From Pseudonocardia sp. (GTDB lineage: Bacteria > Actinomycetota > Actinomycetes > Mycobacteriales > Pseudonocardiaceae): 5,286 nt of DNA. The notes under the pieces are model-generated. The model did not search any database, had not been told where the DNA came from, and was given only the letters and a program-made list of their open reading frames with translations. Positions 1-5,286 of this stretch are shown in pieces (position 1 is the first letter of the stretch; every line of letters begins with the position of its first letter). Location of the stretch: NCBI GenBank assembly GCA_030453005.1, contig JAKDLE010000261.1, positions 1 through 5,286 on the forward strand, written 5' to 3'. A program made the position numbers and the translations under genes.

Positions 1-9
1 CCTCCCCAT

Positions 10-37
10 CCGGTGGCGACTATCGCTCGGACACCGG
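10..37 (+). promoter_or_regulatory. Interrupted dyad symmetry upstream of the recombinase
   Basis: CCGGTG (10-15) and GCGA (16-19) pair with TCGC (23-26) and CACCGG (32-37), giving a 10-bp stem with a 3-base loop and a 5-base bulge (27-31) in the right arm. The right arm ends in the palindrome ACCGGT (33-38). This could be a leader RNA hairpin, a repressor operator, or part of a recombinase-binding site near an element boundary. The sequence does not decide between these. Imperfect dyads of this size also arise by chance in GC-rich DNA. Confidence 0.3.
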
Positions 38-61
38 TCATCTTGAGCGCCGAGGCACGCA

Positions 62-82
62 ATGGAAAGCACACCTCCTTAG
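62..82 (+). CDS. Possible six-codon leader peptide MESTPP
   Basis: ATG at 62 opens a six-codon frame, Met-Glu-Ser-Thr-Pro-Pro, ending at TAG (80-82). A plausible Shine-Dalgarno GAGG (52-55) sits six bases upstream of the ATG. The last two codons and the stop run through the left arm of the hairpin that hides the recombinase ribosome site. The recombinase ATG is 15 bases beyond the stop, close enough for termination-reinitiation. Pro-Pro before a stop is a known slow context for translation and termination. Seen directly: the frame, the spacing and the overlap with the hairpin. Inferred: that it is translated and regulates the recombinase. A frame this short can easily be chance. Confidence 0.35.
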   Translation: MESTPP

Positions 83-92
83 CCAAGGAGGT
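73..92 (+). promoter_or_regulatory. Hairpin sequestering the recombinase Shine-Dalgarno site
   Basis: ACCTCCTT (73-80), a 4-base loop AGCC (81-84) and AAGGAGGT (85-92) form a perfect 8-bp stem. The right arm is a full-strength Shine-Dalgarno site six bases from the ATG at 98. The left arm equals the anti-Shine-Dalgarno core found at the 3' end of 16S rRNA. In the mRNA the ribosome site would be base-paired, so translation of the recombinase should be low unless the stem is opened. It fixes the start at 98 and suggests translational control; the mechanism is inferred. Confidence 0.6.
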
Positions 93-97
93 CACTG

Positions 98-1724
98 ATG
101 AGTGCCACAGCGAAGAAGCCAGGGAGCAATGCGCGGCCCGCACGAGCGACGAGGAGCGTGGTCTATCCCGCGTACGCGAGGACTGGACCGGAAGTGCCCG
201 TGCAGGGCACGAAGCCGATCTACCTGTATCTGAGGCTCTCGAAGTACCACAAGGACAAGGCTGACGCGATCGAGCGCCAGCGGATCGACCTGACGCGGAA
301 GCTCGCTCTGGAAGACGGCTGGACGATCATGGGCGAGTACATCGACAACGACTCGGCCAGCTCGTCAGCGGAGCGGAGCCGGAAGGGGTGGCGACAGCTC
401 AACCAGGACATCAAGGCCGGGCGGGTGCCCGCGGTGGCGTTCTGGAAGCTCGATCGCACGAACCGGATCGCCTCGCAGTGCATCGAGTGGATCGGGACGT
501 GTCAGCAGGCCGGCGTGTATTTGGTCTCGCACCAGGACAGCGCCGATGAGCTGAACACCGCGACCGCTGGGGCGAAGCTCGTCACCGGGATTAAGGCGCT
601 CCTGGCCGAGGTGGAGACGGATTCGATGAGCGAGCGTCAGCTCGCCTCGAAGCGTCACCTGGCCGAGGCGGGTTTCCATCACGGCGGGACCGTGCCGCTG
701 GGTTGGATGGCCGGCCCGCGCATCACGGACGAGTTCGGGCGCACGGGCGTGCGGCTGATACCGCATCCGGTGGAGCATCGGGCGTTGAAGGACGCCGTTG
801 ACATGGTCCTGGCGGGCAAGAGCCTGGCCCAGATCGCCGGCTACTGGTCCGAGCAGTACGGAATCACGACCGCGAAGGGTGCCTACGTTTACGAGGCGAC
901 GGTCTATCGGTCGCTGATCTCGCCACGGATGGCCGGTTACCGGATGCGGCAGGTTCCTGAGCCCCGGCGCGGGGTGAAGATCGACCTGCTGGACTACATC
1001 GCCCGCGACTCCACTGGTGAGCCGGTGATCTCACAGGAGCCCGTCTGCGACCGGGCTACGTGGCTTCGGGTCAGGCGGCTACTGGAACAGGCGAAGACAT
1101 CGAAGACGCGCCAGCCCTGGGGCACGCACGAGTGGCTCCTCACGGGCCTGGTGTTCTGCCAGTGCGGGGAGCGACTGTACGGGCATCAGAGATTCCGCAC
1201 GAACACTGCCGGAAAACGCCAGGACGCGTTCGCCTACCGGTGCCTGGCGAACAAGAAGCGCGGACCCGGCAACTGCTCGGGCGGGTGCACCATCGACTCC
1301 ACGAAGGGCGAGGCGTACGTGCTGGGCTGGTTCTTCTCGCAGATCAACGATGACGCACTGGCGAAGGCGCGTACACGCAGGCGTGCCGCTCGCGCGGATG
1401 TCGGGGTCAACGAGGTCATCGGCCAGCTCGAAGAGGCGAAGGCCGAGCGGGACGCACTGCTGTCCAAGCAGGGCACCGGCGAGTACCGGGGCGCGATGAT
1501 CACGGTGCTGCTGTCGTTGATCGACGCCGCGCAACAGCGAGTCGATGCGTTGCAGCGGCGGTTGGACGCGATGGAGTTAGATGAGTTCCCCATCGAGGAC
1601 GGGCCGATGCTGATCGAGTCGTGGCCGAACCGCTCGATCAAGGAGAAGCGTGCGTACCTGCGACGCCTGATCTATCGGATCGACGCGCTGCCGGGACGCG
1701 CCCCCACCGAGCAGCGGTTGACGA

Positions 1725-1741
<17 letters not shown>
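98..1741 (+). CDS. Large serine recombinase (integrase of a mobile element)
   Basis: The product (547 aa) would cut and rejoin DNA at attachment sites through a serine-linked intermediate, integrating and excising the element. A resolvase-type catalytic domain spans about residues 40-195, with YLRLSK placing Arg46 and the likely nucleophile Ser48, and KLDRTNR (117-123) matching the conserved active-site DR..R motif. A recombinase DNA-binding domain follows (about 198-330), then a zinc ribbon with Cys354, Cys356, Cys382, Cys393 and Cys397, and a coiled-coil-like stretch (about 437-492). Size and domain order fit the large serine integrase family. The start at 98 has AAGGAGGT six bases upstream. 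About 40 basic, Ala/Arg-rich residues precede the catalytic domain, longer than usual. The gene converges on the conjugation-type operon, and its 3' end overlaps the opposing small gene by 17 bases. The exact attachment site is unknown. Confidence 0.96.
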
Positions 1742-2026
<285 letters not shown>

Positions 2027-2030
<4 letters not shown>

Positions 2031-2671
2031 CGGATCTCTCCGGTCGCGGGATCGGCACCGGCGAAGAACGCATCTTCGGCTGCTCGGCGCTCGGCGACGT
2101 GCACGGCCACGTACTCGACGAAGTCCTGATCGCGGTCGGCGATGAACACGTCCTCGACCGGATCGGCCGGTTCCTCGCCGGGCCAGGTCGTCTGCCGTGT
2201 CGGCCGATCTCGGTCCAGGCGGGTGCCGGAGGCTGAGACCCAGTCGCGGAGCCGGTTGCGGGCGTCGGCGAAATCGCGATGCCAACCGAACGGCGCGGAC
2301 CCGTCCTGCTCGGGGTGGTAGGCGCACAGCCAGTGCACGTGCAGGGCGGAGAGTTCCCAGACGAGTTCGTCGTGACGATGCCACATCGGCGGGATCACGC
2401 TGGCCGGGAGCCCGTAGGTGCGGCGCAGACGCTCGACCCACCGGTTGAGTTCGTACCACTCGGTTTCCAGGGCCTCGGAGGAGAGCAGATACCAGTTCAC
2501 CGGTCCCGGAGGCGCGGAAACATCCTCCTCGTACCCGCCGCCGAGCGCCTCACCGTCGGCATCATCCTCGGCGGTGGCGTCGACGAGTTCGACATCAAGG
2601 TCGATGTCCGTATCGAGATCCGGCTGGACCTCATCTGTCGGGTCGGGCTGGTCGTTGATCGGTTCGCTCAT
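2027..2671 (-). CDS. DUF4913-type hypothetical protein of mobile elements
   Basis: The product has 214 aa. Residues 1-50 are very acidic (Asp/Glu-rich) and likely disordered. A compact Trp-rich domain follows (about 57-165), with WYELNRWVERL (72-82), a Y-G-L-P segment, IPPMWHRHDELVWELSAL (93-110) and a late TTWPG. The combination of Trp/His residues with an ELSALH helix resembles DUF4913, a family of unknown function common on actinobacterial plasmids and ICEs; this match is from memory of the family. No signal peptide or membrane segment is visible, so it is probably cytoplasmic. AAGGAGG lies seven bases before the ATG and contains the TAA stop of the SSB-like gene, 12 bases upstream. Its own stop overlaps the next start (ATGA). 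Its role in transfer or maintenance is unknown. Confidence 0.8.
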
Positions 2672-2683
2672 GACGGTTCCTCC

Positions 2684-3178
2684 TTAGATGCCGATGGCCG
2701 TGGACGGGCGTCCGGTCTCGGGGTCCGGTGCCCGGAACACCGGCTGATGACTCGCCTCGGGTGCCGAGCGCTGCGCCGTCTGCCCGGCTGCAACGGCAGG
2801 AGCGTCGTGTTCGGGACCGCTGCGGCGGGGGCTGCGGTCGACGTCGTAGCGGGTGTAGGCGGTGTCGTGGCCGATGCCGGAGGCGACGAACACCTCTCCG
2901 TCCTGCCCGGTTTCCTCGTTCGAGAACGTCTTGACTTTCCCCTGGGCGATGAACCGGTCACCGGGGACGTAGTTGTTCTGGATGCGCTCGATGTTGTCGT
3001 TGTAGGCGATGAGCGTGGAGAACGTCTTCCCGAGATCGGTGAGGGTGCCGTCCTCGTGGCGCTGCTTGCGTTCCTGCCCGAACCGGACCTTGACGTAGGG
3101 GTTCCCGTTGACGGTTTCCAGCTTCTCGGGTTCGGAGGCGATGAATCCCCGGATCGAAGGGCGTGCGTTGATCGACAT
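2684..3178 (-). CDS. Single-stranded DNA-binding protein-like (OB-fold)
   Basis: The product (164 aa) is a divergent SSB-type protein expected to coat single-stranded DNA, for example during conjugative transfer or re-establishment. Residues about 5-105 show the SSB layout: strand RPSIRGFIASEP, NGNPYVKVRFGQERKQ (24-39), KTFSTLIAYNDNIERI (51-66) and VPGDRFIAQGKVKTF (71-85), the last matching the typical 'kGd.v.v.G.l.' segment. Residues 106-164 are a low-complexity tail rich in Pro, Arg and Ala. It ends PSTAIGI and lacks the acidic DDDIPF-type tip by which chromosomal SSBs recruit repair proteins. The start has AGGAG eight bases upstream. It lies 89 bases downstream of the coupling ATPase and 12 bases before the DUF4913-type gene. 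A PriB-like or other OB-fold accessory protein is the main alternative. Confidence 0.87.
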   Translation of the reverse strand: MSINARPSIRGFIASEPEKLETVNGNPYVKVRFGQERKQRHEDGTLTDLGKTFSTLIAYNDNIERIQNNYVPGDRFIAQGKVKTFSNEETGQDGEVFVASGIGHDTAYTRYDVDRSPRRSGPEHDAPAVAAGQTAQRSAPEASHQPVFRAPDPETGRPSTAIGI

Positions 3179-3267
3179 GACGGATGCTCCTGTTCTGGCC
3201 CGCCTCCTCGGGCGGGGTGTCGGCGTGGGTCAGCCAGGTGCACGACCTGCCGCCAGAAGGCGCGGCT
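3179..3267 (-). promoter_or_regulatory. 89-base intergenic gap with GC hairpin upstream of the SSB-like gene
   Basis: This is the only real gap in the minus-strand operon. It contains CCCGCC and GGCGGG arms (3199-3204 and 3211-3216) around a 6-base loop, just upstream of the SSB-like ribosome site. No T-run follows on the minus strand, so it is not a classical intrinsic terminator. It may be an mRNA processing or stability structure that sets different expression levels of the two genes, or it may be chance. I see no convincing promoter in the gap. Confidence 0.3.
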
Positions 3268-5049
3268 CTAGTCGCCGCCGCGTTCGAGGAGGCCCTCGAT
3301 CTCCGCACGGTCGGCCTGCAACTGGGCAGCATCCCCGCGAGCGGGCCAGGCCCGCAGATCGGTGACGATCGGCGGTGCCGCGCGGAGCAGGGTGACGGCG
3401 GTACCGAACGGCAGACGGCGCAGTCGGTCGGGTGGGAAGATCGCGATCCGGCGCACGGACCGCTGGTTGGAGCGGGTGCCGTGATCGCCGAGGGTCACCG
3501 AGTCGGTGAACTCGTCACGCTCCCCGATGAGAGTGCTGAGGTCTTGGAGGTCTTTCGAGTTCGATGCGCCACCGAGGATGATCTTCACGATGGAGGCATC
3601 CCAGATCGCCGAGGCTTGATTCTCCGACCATTTCTCCCGCGCCTGCGCCAGGGACTGCAGCACCGGCATCGTTGTGATTCCGGTGCCGCCGCCTTCGGCC
3701 ATGAGCGTCGGCAACGACGGCAGAGGCGCGAGGTTCCCGATCTCATCGAGCGCCAACAACAGCGGCGGATCGAGTCGAGCGCCGGGTGAGCCGGCCGCCA
3801 TCCTGCGGGCGGTCTCGACGAGGTCTTCGACGAATGCCGCGACGAGCGCAGCCGAAGCTCCCGCCCCGGCCCCGGTGGCGAGGAGGTAGAGGGTGCCGGA
3901 GTCGCGGATGAACGCTTCCGGGTCGAACCCTTCCCCGTCCTTCGGGGAGACGGCGTCGAGGACGCGAGGGTCCGCGAGAGCTCCGAGGGCGAGCGAGACG
4001 CCTTGCCATATGGAGTCGCGGGTGCGGGGGTCGGCGTCGATCATGGATTGCAGTGAGTCCGCCCAGCCTTCGGCGGCATCGGCGTGGTTGGTGAGGATCG
4101 CGACGGCATCGTGGGCGGCGGTCGGATCGAGCGTCCACCGGAACAGCTCAGACGGCGGACGATGATCCAGCGCCGCGGCGTGGAGGAGGGTTTGGAGGGC
4201 GGAGCGGGTCTTGCCTTCCCAGAACCCGCCGGACTCCACCCCGCCGGCTGAGAGGCCCGTGGCCGAGGCGAGGCCGGTGGCGCGGATCATCGCCGTGAGC
4301 GGGTCCTCGCAGCCGCGCACAGGTGACCAGCGCATCCCGGCGGGGATGCCCTCTGCCAGATGCTGTGGGTCGAACACCGCGACCGGGCCAGACCGCTTCC
4401 GCGCACGCAGCGTCGCGGTGAGGTTGTCCGGCCGGGTGCTCGTCGCGATCACCGCGCCGGGGGCATCGAGGATCGCCGGGATCACGACATGCAGGCCCTT
4501 GCCGGAGCGGGGCGGGCCGATCAGCAAGATCGAGTCCTCCACGGACGCCCAGACTTCCCGGCCCCGGCAGGTGCCCAGCCGGTATCCGACATCGGAGGCG
4601 GCGGGCTTGTCCAGCGAGGGGCGAAGGCTGCCGGCGCGTTTGAGCAGCGCCTGCGCGGAGGCAGTCGTGGTGACCTCGTGCCGGGTCGCGGCACCTGCGG
4701 TGGTGTGCGGGTCGGTCTCGGCCTTATGCGAGTGCCGACGCAGCAGCACCCACACCCAGGCCCCGGCGAGGGCGAGCCCCACGAGCAGGAGACCGGCGAC
4801 GATCCAGTAGACGATCGCGTTCAGACCCGGAGCGTCGAGGGCGGTCGCGGGGTCGCCGGCGTGGAAGAGCACCCCGATACCTGAGGCGGGACCGGCCGCC
4901 GGTTGCTGTGTGCCGGTGAGGAACGCGGCGATCGAGCCTGCGGCGCGGAGGATGAGCGCGATACCGAACAGGACGATCAGCCCGACCATCGCGGCAGTGG
5001 TGAGCTCATCGCCGAAGCTGCCCGTCTGCCGGCTCTCCCCGGAGCTCAC
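3268..5049 (-). CDS. Type IV coupling protein, VirD4/TraG-like ATPase
   Basis: The product (593 aa) would be a membrane-anchored hexameric ATPase that feeds the relaxase-bound DNA strand into a type IV secretion channel. Two N-terminal membrane segments are visible (about 20-44 and 78-103), separated by a roughly 33-residue, presumably external loop. Then come Walker A GPPRSGKG (178-185), an STRPDNL motif (204-210) like the conserved T.P.. of coupling proteins, FWEGKTRSAL (276-285), Walker B LLLALDEIGNL (430-440, Asp435-Glu436) and a downstream VLQSLAQA (463-470) motif. Residues about 430-555 match the TraG/TraD C-terminal part. All ATPase motifs look intact. Translation starts at GTG with AGGA six bases upstream, and GTGA overlaps the stop of the preceding gene, implying coupling. 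The SSB-like gene follows. No relaxase or VirB4 gene is in view. Confidence 0.95.
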   Translation of the reverse strand: MSSGESRQTGSFGDELTTAAMVGLIVLFGIALILRAAGSIAAFLTGTQQPAAGPASGIGVLFHAGDPATALDAPGLNAIVYWIVAGLLLVGLALAGAWVWVLLRRHSHKAETDPHTTAGAATRHEVTTTASAQALLKRAGSLRPSLDKPAASDVGYRLGTCRGREVWASVEDSILLIGPPRSGKGLHVVIPAILDAPGAVIATSTRPDNLTATLRARKRSGPVAVFDPQHLAEGIPAGMRWSPVRGCEDPLTAMIRATGLASATGLSAGGVESGGFWEGKTRSALQTLLHAAALDHRPPSELFRWTLDPTAAHDAVAILTNHADAAEGWADSLQSMIDADPRTRDSIWQGVSLALGALADPRVLDAVSPKDGEGFDPEAFIRDSGTLYLLATGAGAGASAALVAAFVEDLVETARRMAAGSPGARLDPPLLLALDEIGNLAPLPSLPTLMAEGGGTGITTMPVLQSLAQAREKWSENQASAIWDASIVKIILGGASNSKDLQDLSTLIGERDEFTDSVTLGDHGTRSNQRSVRRIAIFPPDRLRRLPFGTAVTLLRAAPPIVTDLRAWPARGDAAQLQADRAEIEGLLERGGD

Positions 5050-5286
5050 GAGAGATCCTGTGCATGAAGGTGGCCGGAGATCCGCCCGACGAGTACCACC
5101 ATCCCCGTACCGGTCGGGAGGCTCGCGGGATCGAGGAGGACACGGGCAGTCCCGTCGCTGGTCGCGTCGGTGGACGTGAGGACGAGGCAGGCATCGACGT
5201 CCTCGCCAGCGACGAACCCGCCCGCCGAGACCTCGACCAGCCCCGGCGTGACCCAGCGGCCGTCGCAGTCGACAGCCTCCGCGTCC
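5046..5286 (-). CDS. 3' end of an unrecognised gene upstream of the coupling ATPase (partial)
   Basis: A frame with no start inside the window enters from the right edge and ends at TGA 5048-5046, giving the last 79 residues. The reading begins DAEAVDCDGRWVTPGLVEVS and ends HLHAQDLS. It alternates hydrophobic and acidic residues (for example DACLVLTSTDA and GMVVLVGRISG), consistent with a small beta-rich domain. There is no membrane segment or motif I recognise. Its stop overlaps the GTG start of the coupling ATPase by four bases (GTGA), which strongly supports this frame and places the gene in the same operon. The frame shows the usual high-GC third positions of its neighbours. A transfer-related function is inferred only from position. 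Confidence 0.75.
   Translation of the reverse strand, partial: DAEAVDCDGRWVTPGLVEVSAGGFVAGEDVDACLVLTSTDATSDGTARVLLDPASLPTGTGMVVLVGRISGHLHAQDLS

Noticed and set aside
43..71. Promoter with TTGAGC (43-48) as a -35 box
   Set aside because: No -10-like sequence occurs at the proper spacing; the recombinase promoter is probably upstream of the window or not of this type.
365..778. Minus-strand open frame of 137 codons within the recombinase
   Set aside because: It lies opposite the conserved catalytic domain, and its Arg/Pro/Gly-rich composition is typical of a shadow frame.
2279..3271. Plus-strand open frame of 330 codons across the SSB-like and DUF4913-type genes
   Set aside because: It is antisense to two well-supported minus-strand genes, has no recognisable domain, and long antisense frames are expected in high-GC DNA.
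4211..4884. Overlapping plus-strand open frames opposite the coupling ATPase
   Set aside because: They are antisense to the ATPase N-terminal half, have low-complexity Arg/Ser/Ala composition, and lack a credible ribosome site or domain.
5006..5194. Minus-strand open frame of 62 codons at the right end
   Set aside because: It overlaps both the coupling ATPase start and the partial upstream gene in another frame; the GTGA-coupled frame ending at 5046 is far better supported.

Overview
This window is high-GC DNA of actinobacterial character. Stops are mostly TGA, one gene starts with GTG, Shine-Dalgarno sites are strong, and the codon choice is rich in GCG, GTC and CTC. The gene set looks like one end of an integrative and conjugative element (ICE) or a related mobile island, probably in a Micrococcales-type host. 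The host guess is an inference from gene content and composition only.

Layout: Bases 1-97 are a leader with two dyads, a possible six-codon leader peptide and a Shine-Dalgarno site buried in a perfect 8-bp hairpin. A large serine recombinase (98-1741, +) follows and is the likely integrase. Everything right of it lies on the minus strand. Read in transcription order from the right edge, these are: the 3' end of an unrecognised gene (5046-5286), a VirD4/TraG-like coupling ATPase (3268-5049), an SSB-like OB-fold protein (2684-3178), a DUF4913-type protein (2027-2671) and a small gene (1725-2030) whose last 17 bases overlap the end of the recombinase. Two junctions are 4-base stop/start overlaps (GTGA and ATGA). 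A third has a Shine-Dalgarno site that contains the upstream stop codon. Together these indicate one translationally coupled operon.

The small gene at 1725-2030 is interrupted by a roughly 145-base block of G and C homopolymers (about 1808-1952), including runs of 29 G and 13 C, bounded by perfect inverted copies of the same motif. This block is probably a sequencing or assembly artefact, so the middle of that gene should not be trusted.

How the genes fit together: the coupling ATPase would bring transferred DNA to a type IV secretion channel, and the SSB-like protein would protect single-stranded DNA during transfer or re-establishment. The recombinase would excise and insert the element. 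No relaxase, VirB4-like ATPase, excisionase or attachment site is identifiable here. The most interesting unexplained feature is the recombinase leader, which looks built for translational control of the integrase.
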